From a virus, in the IMG/VR virus record IMGVR_UViG_3300025073_000182, positions 1 to 20,924 of that record: a DNA stretch of 20,924 bases; one strand, given 5' to 3'. A model generated the notes under the pieces. The model did no database searches and was not told the origin of the DNA. It saw only the letters and a program-made list of their open reading frames with translations. A program made the position numbers and the translations under genes. Positions 1-7,431 of the stretch are shown in pieces. How positions within the stretch are numbered: position 1 is the first letter of the stretch; the number at the start of each line of letters is the position of its first letter.

Positions 1-1072
1 CGATGGATGTTGCTGCGATGGCGGCTTCTGTCGCAACAGCTGTACGTTTCACGGACTTGTACAAACTATCCATGACATCATTATCAACTTTGTCAAGACG
101 AGCATTACCAAACTTTACGCTTTTAATTCCTTGCGTGATGCCAGGATACTTTAAGGCATAAGTCAAACTACTGAGATCGTATGTGTTCTCGTAAGATGTG
201 GCTGTAAGAGCCGTTGAATCTCGTACTAATTCAAATTTCCAATCATGCTTCGTAATAGCTTGCTGACAATCGTTTGCATCATTAAGAAGCATGTTCTCAG
301 AGCTATATTGTCCTCCTACCTCTACAACGGCATCGTTACAGGCTTTTTCAACAATCTTTTCCAACGATGTACTTCCATTTCCACTGTAACTAACTCCTGT
401 CGAATAGGATCCATACGACGTTGCGGTAATCGTCCCTGTAGCTGGTGACACAGGAGCATTAGGAACTGTATAGGTAAAAGCACCAGACGTAGTTACAGTA
501 ATGGTGAATGTTCCGTTGTAATCTGCTTGATCAGCCCCAGCAATAGTGACAGACTGACCCGTTTGAAGATTGTGAGCGGCTGCCGTTACGGTTGCCGTGC
601 CAGCGGCACTCGTAATCGTCACCGATAACTGACGTGCAAAACGCGCAAAAGCATAACCCGATGAGTTGGTCAAATCTTTATAAAAACTACTTACAAGCTC
701 TTCGTCAATTGATTGCGTTGCAAGAACAGTTTTTGACCCTGTCAGAGTTGTAGCACGAGAAAATTCAATCTTCTCAAAATCGAGAACAGTTACCGAGGAA
801 TCAGAATAATGATCCTTCACGGTATTTGCTGACAATGTAACTGTAGAACCAGATGGCGCCGTGGCCGTGTGAATACGAACAATTTCTGCGCTTGAATCTC
901 CAAAAGAACCAAGGAGCAAAAGCTTCCCAATAGAAGTCGGTGAGATATTAGAAACGGAAATTGATGCTGAGCCTGCTGGAGAATCCGCGATCAACCGAAT
1001 TTGTGGCTGACCTTCTAACAAGCCCGAGTTATTCACGAGAAGATTTTTGTTTTTAATGCTCAGGTTGATCAT
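1..1072 (-). CDS. Partial virion protein, possible head-tail adaptor with inserted beta module
   Basis: An open frame starts at ATG 1072 and runs 357 codons without a stop to the left edge, so the C-terminus is missing. Residues 1-150 look like a beta-rich Ig or fibronectin-like domain. Residues 151-205 form a module with 'HNLQTGQSVTIAGA', then 'NGTFTITV' and 'FTYTV', the pattern of the FCCH-like beta module found in phage virion proteins; the gene at 7432 carries a related one. Residues 235-282 ('SLEKIVEKACNDAV', then 'NDCQQAITKHDWKFEL') resemble the helical part of gp6-like adaptors, but this is from memory and tentative. The other ATG at 1076 meets a stop after seven codons, so 1072 is the start. 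It is the last visible gene of the leftward late block, downstream of the lysis-like genes. Confidence 0.75.
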   Translation of the reverse strand, partial: MINLSIKNKNLLVNNSGLLEGQPQIRLIADSPAGSASISVSNISPTSIGKLLLLGSFGDSSAEIVRIHTATAPSGSTVTLSANTVKDHYSDSSVTVLDFEKIEFSRATTLTGSKTVLATQSIDEELVSSFYKDLTNSSGYAFARFARQLSVTITSAAGTATVTAAAHNLQTGQSVTIAGADQADYNGTFTITVTTSGAFTYTVPNAPVSPATGTITATSYGSYSTGVSYSGNGSTSLEKIVEKACNDAVVEVGGQYSSENMLLNDANDCQQAITKHDWKFELVRDSTALTATSYENTYDLSSLTYALKYPGITQGIKSVKFGNARLDKVDNDVMDSLYKSVKRTAVATEAAIAATSI

Positions 1073-1080
1073 ACATTTTT

Positions 1081-1128
1081 AGGGATAATTCCCTTAGCTA
1101 TGAGCCTCTATTCTACAGAGAGGCTCAT
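1081..1128. repeat. Two adjacent hairpins between late genes
   Basis: AGGGA-TAAT-TCCCT (1081-1094) is a 5-bp stem. ATGAGCCTCT (1100-1109) pairs perfectly with AGAGGCTCAT (1119-1128) around a 9-nt loop. Neither is followed by a T-tract on either strand, so they are not canonical intrinsic terminators. They lie in the short gap between the 25-aa gene and the partial adaptor gene, where an mRNA-processing or stability role is possible. Confidence 0.55.
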
Positions 1129-1138
1129 AAGAAAGAAA

Positions 1139-1216
1139 CTATTCAACAACTACTTCTGGTTCGGAAACAACTTCTTCAACCACTTCTGGTTGAACTTCTT
1201 GTTCTACTTCTTGCAT
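1139..1216 (-). CDS. Putative 25-aa Glu/Val-rich peptide
   Basis: ATG at 1216, stop TAG at 1141-1139. The product is 25 residues made almost only of Glu, Val, Gln and Pro ('MQEVEQEVQPEVVEEVV' then 'SEPEVVVE'), strongly acidic and repetitive. It begins 27 nt after the holin-like stop and has the T-before-ATG context of every other start here. It could be a real micro-protein or a low-complexity accident. No family recognised. The low-complexity composition weakens the case. Confidence 0.4.
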   Translation of the reverse strand: MQEVEQEVQPEVVEEVVSEPEVVVE

Positions 1217-1243
1217 AAAGTTTTATATTAGGAATTAGTGATG

Positions 1244-1477
1244 TTATCGAACGTCCTTACCTGCCGAAGCATCTAGTGGAGGATTCGTTGTAGTCGTAGT
1301 TGTCGATGTTACCTGATCAGACGTTGGAGGTTTTGTGTTGAAGTAGTAGACAAAGACCATGGAAGTAAGAACCATGAAATCTTTTGGATCTACCTTTCCA
1401 ACAAACAAACCAGCAATTGTGGCAATCGTTATGAGGATAAATACGATCTTTGAAGCTGACCTCAATATATCAGTCAT
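1244..1477 (-). CDS. Holin-like small membrane protein, two TM segments
   Basis: The 77-aa product has two hydrophobic stretches: residues 10-27 (IVFILITIATIAGLFVG) and about 33-46 (FMVLTSMVFVYYF). A Thr-rich tail follows (six Thr at 59-64). Size, two TM helices and position directly after a peptidase gene fit a class II-type holin, which would form the membrane lesion that releases or activates a lytic enzyme. The start at 1477 lies 9 nt after the peptidase stop, within CTTAATATG. No family was identified by signature, so the holin call rests on topology and neighbourhood. It could instead be another small envelope protein. Confidence 0.6.
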   Translation of the reverse strand: MTDILRSASKIVFILITIATIAGLFVGKVDPKDFMVLTSMVFVYYFNTKPPTSDQVTSTTTTTTNPPLDASAGKDVR

Positions 1478-1486
1478 ATTAAGTTT

Positions 1487-2503
1487 TTATAGACCTTTGA
1501 TCCGTGTATACCACTGATCGCGTGTCTCTTGGTTAAAGTCGAAGATGTGTTCTCCTGTGCGTCTCCAGTTATAGAGAGAGTTGATACAGTCTCTGTAAGA
1601 ATACCCACCGTATGCGATAGCATTTGTAAGTAGTGGCCAGAATCTTCCTGCTGCGTCCAAGACGCTCTGGTTGTTAAACGCCTTCAACTGTTGCAACAGC
1701 TCGTTTGCGACCTCTATTTCTCGCTCTAGCGAGCGTCGTTGGCCATAGTGAGCTAACGCATCCTTATTGCCTTCCGCACGCACTGTATCGCGAATTTCAC
1801 GCCAATTCTCTGGTAGATCCAACATGGAATAAGCTGACTGAAACGTATAGGACAGATCTACGGTATTACGACCTTCTGAAAGAGAGAAGAGTGAGTCGTG
1901 GAGAATCCATTTATCTTTTGTCCAGCCTTTCAAGACAATAACGTGGTTATCATCCTTGCGAGTTCGTTTAGATCCGCCTGCGAAATATGTTCCAAAGGCG
2001 GCTACTGGTACGATTACACCTCCGTCTTCCATGATGGCTTGTTTCAGTTGTGCCTCGTTTGGAACGACTCGCACATATCCTGGAATTTTCTTAGCATCTC
2101 CAAATGGAATATCCAAAGCGGTCTTGCGTAGTGAATCCAGAGCGTTTGGAATGTATGGAGGAATTGGTAACTTGTCGTAAGCAACAGCCCCTTTCTTTAC
2201 CAACACGTCTAGTACAGCACGAATTGAACTTCCTTGTTCTGTACCACCTGCTTCAAAGAATGTTTTAGTCTCTGAGAGATCACAGTCGATTCCAATTTCT
2301 TTGTACTTTTTTTCCTCTATGCGAGTACATGCCATTGCTACACAGAATGGCCAGGACTGTTGGTAGCGGAAGTTTAAGTCAGGTACCTCATATTCTTCTG
2401 GAAGTTCCGTCGGTCCAGCAAAGATCTCGTCTCGCCAAACGTCACGCGGATCGAAAGAATCTGGTATGAATCCACTATTTAATTTTGGCTTGAATAGTTC
2501 CAT
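1487..2503 (-). CDS. Papain-like (C1-type) cysteine peptidase, candidate lysis enzyme
   Basis: The 338-aa product carries papain-family landmarks. 'IPDSFDPRD' (residues 13-21) resembles the start of mature C1 domains. 'QQSWPFCVAMAC' (48-59) supplies an oxyanion Gln and the likely nucleophile Cys54. 'DDNHVIVLKGW' (184-194) gives the catalytic His187. 'WILHDSLF' (199-206) sits where papain has its Asn-containing NSWG motif, with Asp203 in that place. Residues 240-338 are a helical C-terminal region of unknown role. No signal peptide is visible. It lies between a 37-aa peptide gene (one-base gap) and a holin-like gene, so lysis is the simplest reading. Alternatives are a virion maturation protease or a virion-associated entry peptidase. 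The fold call is fairly secure; the role is inferred. Confidence 0.75.
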   Translation of the reverse strand: MELFKPKLNSGFIPDSFDPRDVWRDEIFAGPTELPEEYEVPDLNFRYQQSWPFCVAMACTRIEEKKYKEIGIDCDLSETKTFFEAGGTEQGSSIRAVLDVLVKKGAVAYDKLPIPPYIPNALDSLRKTALDIPFGDAKKIPGYVRVVPNEAQLKQAIMEDGGVIVPVAAFGTYFAGGSKRTRKDDNHVIVLKGWTKDKWILHDSLFSLSEGRNTVDLSYTFQSAYSMLDLPENWREIRDTVRAEGNKDALAHYGQRRSLEREIEVANELLQQLKAFNNQSVLDAAGRFWPLLTNAIAYGGYSYRDCINSLYNWRRTGEHIFDFNQETRDQWYTRIKGL

Positions 2504-2504
2504 A

Positions 2505-2618
2505 TTAAGCGTATCGAGAACCCATCTTTTTCAATGGGTGATCCTTCTTTTTTAACGGTGTAGTTTTCTTCACAAGGTTTACTGTTCTGCCCGTAACACT
2601 ATTTTTGAGTTTAGCCAT
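2505..2618 (-). CDS. 37-aa basic peptide, tightly coupled between lysis-region genes
   Basis: ATG at 2618 and TAA at 2507-2505 encode a 37-residue product that begins 'MAKLKNSVTGRTVNLVKK' and ends 'KKMGSRYA', with about 13 Lys/Arg and only one acidic residue. The start is one base after the TAA of the 95-aa gene, and its own TAA is one base before the ATG of the peptidase gene, both as TAA-T-ATG. That double coupling fills the gap exactly and is the main evidence that it is a gene. There is no TM segment and no family is recognised. A small nucleic-acid- or membrane-binding peptide is possible. Confidence 0.6.
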   Translation of the reverse strand: MAKLKNSVTGRTVNLVKKTTPLKKKDHPLKKMGSRYA

Positions 2619-2619
2619 A

Positions 2620-2907
2620 TTACTTGATCAATTCCCATGATTTAAGTTGGCCTTTTAGTTCACCAACGTCCGAGATAATTTCGGTTGATTGTTGAGAGTT
2701 CCGGTCAATCTTATCGTTGCTGTGATCCAATTTGTCGTCAACGCGTAAGATAAGATTGATCTGAAATGCAAGGACACTTGTGATGACGGCCATTGCTGTT
2801 CCAAGTACCCAATAGAAGTGACGGTACCCAACCTTTTCTTCAAGAGCTTCCGTCATTTTTGTTGAGAAGTCGTTAAATTCTTTGGTTGAGACAAATGATT
2901 CAGGCAT
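2620..2907 (-). CDS. Small membrane protein with one TM and flanking coiled coils
   Basis: The 95-aa product has an amphipathic N-terminus (residues 8-27), one hydrophobic helix at about 32-54 (FYWVLGTAMAVITSVLAF and on), then a polar helical region (55-95) of coiled-coil character (DDKLDHSNDKIDRN). The topology resembles phage lysis accessory or XhlA-like membrane proteins, though XhlA has its TM near the C-terminus, so the match is not direct. It sits 15 nt downstream of the beta-helix spike gene and is followed after one base by the 37-aa gene, at the head of the lysis-like cassette. Alternatives are a spanin-like or antiholin-like protein. Confidence 0.6.
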   Translation of the reverse strand: MPESFVSTKEFNDFSTKMTEALEEKVGYRHFYWVLGTAMAVITSVLAFQINLILRVDDKLDHSNDKIDRNSQQSTEIISDVGELKGQLKSWELIK

Positions 2908-2922
2908 ACCAATTAAATATAA

Positions 2923-4590
2923 TTATGAAACTTGTGATCGTTTCTTATAAGGTGAGTGAGTGACGAGCGCTGCGTTTCCTCCGAGAGTAATTTCTGCCAG
3001 CAGTGTCGTATCACTAATCTTCGTTACTCCCGTCACTGGAATCCCTGTCTCAAAACAGATCGACGCCGCATTGACCACATAGTCTGCATCAACGACTGGG
3101 TTACCAGAGATACTGTTCAAGTCTTGGACAGCTCCCGCCTGCCATTCAGCAAGTGTTGAATAAGAGGCAGCAGGAAACTTTGTTCCCATTGTGGCAGTTC
3201 CAGTTAGGTAGAAACACTGATAGTCAGCGTCAAGCGTGGCGAATGACGTATCCGAGAACTCGTAGGCTTTATCGGCGTCTCGAATGACTAAGTTATTTCG
3301 CAAGAAGGCATTATCTGAGTCCTCTCCTACTCCATTTTCTGTGATAGCGAGAGATGTTCCAACCATTGATCCGTTGTTATAGATTACGTTATTCACGCAT
3401 CTAATCGACGATTGACCTTTCATTCGTACTGGATAGGTACAATTCACAAATACGTTGTTACGAATGTAACCAGCCGTCCATGCCTCGCTATATCCTTTAC
3501 ATGCAGCCGCATAAGCAGCTCCATAAACATAGTTATTTTCAACGTAGAGGTTCTTATTTCCACCCATCATGATTGCATGAGCAGAACCGATAGAAAGTCC
3601 ATAATATGGGGCAAAGTATAGTTGATTTCCTCGGATCGTCGATCCGTCAAAGGCATTTGCTTTGGATGTAATATCTCCACCTTCATCACCCATCAAAATA
3701 CCGTAGTTATCAGCATTGTGTGTGTAGATGATGTTGTCTTCCACTGTCCAAACACAGTTGGGGCCAGTACCAACAGTCGATCGGAATGAAACTGGAAGCG
3801 TTGTGGTCAAGACACCAGGAACATTGACTGTGTTACGTGAGAATGTTCCCGTTCCATTCACGTTGAGAATATCAACAATCGTTCGTGTGTTGTTTGTTCC
3901 AACGGTAAATACGTTGTCGGTAATGACCATGTTTGTATATCCACCAGCTGCCATGCGGATCAAAGCATAATTTGAAAGGCAAGAAATGTTACAATTCGTA
4001 ATCGTAACGACTCCAGATGTAACAGCTGTCTGCATGTAAATAACACCATTCATCGTGAGTCCGAGTGGTACGTCAATCGTACAGTTGTTGAGTGTGAATC
4101 CTCCAGCTCCTCCCAGTACGTGAACGATTTGTGATTCTGTATTTGCTGTGATCGTGCATCCATCAAGCGTCACACCGCTCATTCCACTGTTCAACCGAAG
4201 TGTTGTTGTTTTTCCGTTGATAAATCCACAATTTGAGAATGTGGTGGCTTGATTAGCAGCTCCACCCTCGACATGATAAGCGGGTAGAGAACCGCTTGAA
4301 GATCCATCAATAGAAAATCCAGTAAAAGTCTTTGTTTTTGTACTGTTCAAGTAAATAACACGAGAAGTGTTGTTGCCTCTGATAAATGTAATCCCTCGTC
4401 CAGCACCAACCCAAGTGATCTGTTTAGCCACGGTCAAGTACGTTGCTTCTTGAAAAATACCAGCACCAACATTCACCGTGTCTCCGTCAGATGCGGATGA
4501 TTCGGCTTTGGTCAACGTTAACCACGGCGTCCCAGCGGAGCCGTTACCTGTGGTGTCGTTACCTGTTGTTGCGACGTAGTAGGTGGCCAT
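2923..4590 (-). CDS. Right-handed beta-helix tail spike or fibre protein
   Basis: The 555-aa product opens with 'ATYYVATTGNDTTGNGSAG' and then 'GDTVNVGAGIFQEATY', the usual start of pectate-lyase-like parallel beta-helix proteins (DUF1565 or NosD style). Regularly spaced Asn/Thr/Val-rich turns continue to about residue 450 ('FSNCGFING', 'LDGCTITAN', 'LNNCTIDVP', 'ITNCNISC', 'VENNYVYGA', 'IRNNVFVN'). The last ~100 residues are a separate C-terminal part. Such proteins serve as receptor-binding spikes, often polysaccharide-degrading, but I cannot assign catalytic residues. The upstream neighbour is a LamG-like gene whose stop is 3 nt away (TAA-TCT-ATG), so they are co-translated and probably both surface-exposed. 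Confidence 0.8.
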   Translation of the reverse strand: MATYYVATTGNDTTGNGSAGTPWLTLTKAESSASDGDTVNVGAGIFQEATYLTVAKQITWVGAGRGITFIRGNNTSRVIYLNSTKTKTFTGFSIDGSSSGSLPAYHVEGGAANQATTFSNCGFINGKTTTLRLNSGMSGVTLDGCTITANTESQIVHVLGGAGGFTLNNCTIDVPLGLTMNGVIYMQTAVTSGVVTITNCNISCLSNYALIRMAAGGYTNMVITDNVFTVGTNNTRTIVDILNVNGTGTFSRNTVNVPGVLTTTLPVSFRSTVGTGPNCVWTVEDNIIYTHNADNYGILMGDEGGDITSKANAFDGSTIRGNQLYFAPYYGLSIGSAHAIMMGGNKNLYVENNYVYGAAYAAACKGYSEAWTAGYIRNNVFVNCTYPVRMKGQSSIRCVNNVIYNNGSMVGTSLAITENGVGEDSDNAFLRNNLVIRDADKAYEFSDTSFATLDADYQCFYLTGTATMGTKFPAASYSTLAEWQAGAVQDLNSISGNPVVDADYVVNAASICFETGIPVTGVTKISDTTLLAEITLGGNAALVTHSPYKKRSQVS

Positions 4591-4593
4591 AGA

Positions 4594-5208
4594 TTAAATT
4601 GCGTGGACAAGACCGATATTTGGACGTTTGAGATCATATCCATAGACAAAATCTGTTGGATAGATACGTTTTTTTGAAATGTTTGTGACTTCTGTGGCTG
4701 TAAGCGCGCGCGAATAGAAGTAAGGCTTTGTCACCTTCATTCCACCAGGATGCGCACCATCGGCGTCACCGAATTGAAATGGGATCGCAATGGTCGGGTC
4801 AAAGTTTTCTGCTTCTGAATGTGCACTTTGTGTCAAAGAAGTTCCATCAACGTAAAAATCAATTCCATCAACACCAGAGTGAGTACCATTCAAAATTACG
4901 TTATACCAATTACCGACGATCATCTTGTCTGTCCATCCATAGTTCCGTGTATTTGCAGACTCATCGGTCATTTCAAGATCAATCACGCCAGCGTTTTTGT
5001 TACGAAAAAGGTAAAAAGAACTACTGTCAGACGCTCCACCAAAAAACGCATTGTAATTTGCGTCAGTAAACAAAACATCGAACACCATAGCAAATGCCGT
5101 TTCCGTCACGAGATTGAGACTTCCAAGCGTTCCGAGGACGGCCTTATCGCCAGCCGCTCCTGGAATATGGATTGAAAATCCCACGTCATTTGCTGTTGGA
5201 TGCAACAT
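4594..5208 (-). CDS. LamG/concanavalin-like virion protein (paralogue 2)
   Basis: The 204-aa product has a jelly-roll LamG_3 pattern: 'FAMVFDVLF' (39-47), 'GNWYNVILNGTH' (99-110), 'IDFYVDGTSL' (116-125) and 'KPYFYSRALTATEV' (161-174). The last motif is shared with the gene just upstream. An ATG at 5295 would add 29 residues but would overlap that gene by 86 nt and has A at -1. ATG 5208 follows the upstream TAA by one base (TAA-T-ATG) and starts the domain cleanly, so I chose it. The fold usually binds glycans or proteins; here it is probably a fibre or decoration module on the virion. Confidence 0.8.
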   Translation of the reverse strand: MLHPTANDVGFSIHIPGAAGDKAVLGTLGSLNLVTETAFAMVFDVLFTDANYNAFFGGASDSSSFYLFRNKNAGVIDLEMTDESANTRNYGWTDKMIVGNWYNVILNGTHSGVDGIDFYVDGTSLTQSAHSEAENFDPTIAIPFQFGDADGAHPGGMKVTKPYFYSRALTATEVTNISKKRIYPTDFVYGYDLKRPNIGLVHAI

Positions 5209-5209
5209 A

Positions 5210-5962
5210 TTAAACTTGGCGTGCAGGTCTTGACTTATAGGGCGTGCTAGTGACCCATTGACCGGCAGCAGTAAGCGTCCCTGTGTGTGCAGCATTTACA
5301 TCAGCAACGGAAGTTCCTGCTCCTTCTGTGAACTCATATCCAGCGAATGGACTTGAAGGAACAGTGTGTTGATAAAACCAGTCTGTTACCTCCTGTTGTG
5401 TAAGTTCTCGTGTGTAGAAGTATGGACGGGACAGAGATCCAACCCATGCGGTTGTGACGGCACCAGTTCCAAGACCTGAACCAAAAGCAAAGTTTCTGTT
5501 GAAGTCAATACAGTCTGTGAGAAGAACATCTGAAATTGTGGTTGTGGTCTGCAAAACTCCGTCAAGATACATCTTCATTCCAGCCGCACGATTCGTTGCG
5601 TCTTTTGTACAGACGAGGTGATGCCATAGACCGTCGTTCACACGTTTTGTACTTACCTGGACACCAAGTGCGTGACCTGATTGATCTCGAAGTTGGAAGT
5701 TCACGAATCCGACGTTGCTTGAATTTCGAGTAATTCCACACAAAAGATAATTTCCTCCAGCAGAGTTCGATGTTCCAAGGTAATACTGAACTGTTGTGAG
5801 TTTGCTATTCGTCTTAATCCAGAGACCAAACGAAAATCCACCCATCATCGACGAACCGAGTGTTCCCATCGTATCCAAAGAAACACGCTGTGACCCACTA
5901 AAAGATAGTGCATACGGCATGTTGTCTACTTTTCTTCGATTGGATACGGCTGTTCGTGCCAT
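5210..5962 (-). CDS. LamG/concanavalin-like virion protein (paralogue 1)
   Basis: The 250-aa product shows the LamG-like jelly-roll signature: 'YALSFSGSQRVSLD' (17-30), 'FSFGLWIK' (43-50), 'DGLWHHLVCTKD' (110-121), 'MYLDGVLQ' (131-138) and 'PYFYTRELTQQEV' (180-192). A C-terminal extension follows ('GYEFTEGAGTSVADVN'). It shares the PYFY[ST]R[AE]LT..EV motif with the next gene, so the pair probably arose by duplication. The start at 5962 comes 3 nt after the upstream TAA (TAATCTATG); an internal Met15 has C at -1 and is less likely. The likely role is glycan or protein binding at the virion surface. No catalytic residues were recognised. Confidence 0.8.
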   Translation of the reverse strand: MARTAVSNRRKVDNMPYALSFSGSQRVSLDTMGTLGSSMMGGFSFGLWIKTNSKLTTVQYYLGTSNSAGGNYLLCGITRNSSNVGFVNFQLRDQSGHALGVQVSTKRVNDGLWHHLVCTKDATNRAAGMKMYLDGVLQTTTTISDVLLTDCIDFNRNFAFGSGLGTGAVTTAWVGSLSRPYFYTRELTQQEVTDWFYQHTVPSSPFAGYEFTEGAGTSVADVNAAHTGTLTAAGQWVTSTPYKSRPARQV

Positions 5963-5965
5963 AGA

Positions 5966-6565
5966 TTATCGGTAAGAGACCATCACGTTGACGTCAGCAG
6001 TTGTTGTAAAGTCAACATAAATTCCAGTGGCACAAGACACATCGAGAATTACAGTGACAGGAGCGATTAAGGCGGCTGGGATATACGTTGAGAAGATCTT
6101 TGTACCTGCGGCGGACGTGTTGTCGTAAATATCAATCGTTCCAGCCGTTGCTGCTGCGTCTGTTGGGGTGATTGTTACCGTATGAACAAAGCCTGCGGAT
6201 GCTTTCACCTGTGCGTCAGCCGTAAGAATAGCCGACATGGAGTATCGGTGTTCGACTTTTGCAACGGCTGCGTCATTATCTTCGTATCCAGGAGCATATC
6301 CCTCACGAATCCAAACGTGACCATTGGCATCTGTATTGATAGTCGCATAATCACCGTCTGTTCCAGCAGAAGAAGCGGCTGTGTCTGTGCGTTTAGTCAA
6401 GGCGGGAATACCTTTATCTCCACTAGAATGGGCTGCATCTTCTGTTTTGATAGCAGACTCAATAGTAGCAAGAGAAGTATTCCCTGTATCTTGCTTTGAA
6501 GCGATGGCTAGTTTTTCCCCAAGCGTGAGATAGGAGCTATCAAAAGAAGCTGTTCTTTCACCCAT
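5966..6565 (-). CDS. Virion protein with 'DGDYATI..DANG' motif
   Basis: The 199-aa product contains 'KTEDAAHSSGDKGIPALTKR' followed by 'DTAASSAGTDGDYATINTD', a pattern I recognise from structural proteins of many tailed phages ('EDAAH.SGD.G..AL..R.DTAA..AGTDGDY..L..D..G'). The C-terminal half (residues 105-199) is predicted beta ('VHTVTITPTDAAATAGTIDI' region), like a jelly-roll virion domain. It lies between a long coiled coil and the LamG pair, with short gaps. The exact role (base, neck or fibre component) is not determined. Confidence 0.65.
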   Translation of the reverse strand: MGERTASFDSSYLTLGEKLAIASKQDTGNTSLATIESAIKTEDAAHSSGDKGIPALTKRTDTAASSAGTDGDYATINTDANGHVWIREGYAPGYEDNDAAVAKVEHRYSMSAILTADAQVKASAGFVHTVTITPTDAAATAGTIDIYDNTSAAGTKIFSTYIPAALIAPVTVILDVSCATGIYVDFTTTADVNVMVSYR

Positions 6566-6574
6566 ATATTTTAA

Positions 6575-7429
6575 TTACTCGATTGAATCAATCAGTGCTT
6601 CTAGCTCTTTTTCTTCAGTCATAGACTTGAAGCGTCGCACCTTTGTATCAATACCTTCTTCAAGCTTATCCAAGAAAGCTCGTTTTTCTGACATGGTTTC
6701 TTCAAATAACTCAAACTCCATCTCTTTAGCTTTTACATCATCACAGAGTTTTGAGAACTCCTTCTGAAGTTTCTTTAGTCCTTCTTCCACACCAATCAAC
6801 TTCTTTTGTGATAATTCAGCCTGATCTAATTCAACTCGAACTATTTCAAGTTTTTCAGACAACTTTTGAAGAATTTTCTTCTTGCTCTTTTCTTCCTCAT
6901 TCAAATTCTCTAAACGAGTTAGAGTACCAGCAACATCATCTGTATTCTTCTCAATTTTTTGAACAAGAAAATCACAACTCTTCTGAAGGGTCTTTTTCTG
7001 TGACTGAAGATCACTCACAAGTTCAAGTTCGGCCTTTTTTTCATCCTGAATAGCTACCAATTCTTTACGAGAACGTCTTGTAACTTCATCAATACCTTTC
7101 TGAATCGTTGAATCTAATTGATCGACTTCCTTTTGTTTTTCTTTCTGTTTCACTTGCAAAGAACGAATTTCGGATTGAGCCGTAACTTTATCTTGTTCTA
7201 AGTCCATGCGAATTTGACGCAAATCTTCTATCTTCTGTTTTTCTACGATCTGTTCGTCAAAGACTCGCTGCTTTTCAATTCGTAGATCAGCGATTTCTTC
7301 TTCAAGAGCACGTTTTTCTTTTTTTGTCAAATCCAACTGTGTCTCTGCACTCTTTGCGAGATTGTAAAAACGATCTGCCTCTTTTTTTGCCTCGGCGACA
7401 GAATAAGGCTTTTGTGTATTTTGAATCAT
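6575..7429 (-). CDS. Long coiled-coil protein, probable virion rod or fibre component
   Basis: The 284-aa product is almost entirely heptad-type coiled coil from about residue 12 to 280, rich in Glu, Lys, Gln and Leu, with a single Pro at position 8. Examples are 'KKEKRALEEEIADLRIEKQR' and 'KLSEKLEIVRVELDQAELSQ'. No signal peptide, TM segment or enzymatic motif is seen. It sits two bases after the stop of the 202-aa virion gene and before another virion gene, so a structural rod, trimeric stalk or assembly factor is the best guess. It is too short for a usual tape-measure protein and lacks the hydrophobic segments those carry. Confidence 0.6.
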   Translation of the reverse strand: MIQNTQKPYSVAEAKKEADRFYNLAKSAETQLDLTKKEKRALEEEIADLRIEKQRVFDEQIVEKQKIEDLRQIRMDLEQDKVTAQSEIRSLQVKQKEKQKEVDQLDSTIQKGIDEVTRRSRKELVAIQDEKKAELELVSDLQSQKKTLQKSCDFLVQKIEKNTDDVAGTLTRLENLNEEEKSKKKILQKLSEKLEIVRVELDQAELSQKKLIGVEEGLKKLQKEFSKLCDDVKAKEMEFELFEETMSEKRAFLDKLEEGIDTKVRRFKSMTEEKELEALIDSIE

Positions 7430-7431
7430 AC

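Noticed and set aside
245-448. Plus-strand 67-aa ORF
   Set aside because: It lies inside the open minus-strand gene 1-1072 and has no start context or domain support.
5209-5295. Upstream ATG at 5295 for the second LamG gene
   Set aside because: It would overlap the upstream gene by 86 nt, has A at -1, and adds residues outside the domain; ATG 5208 follows TAA-T directly.
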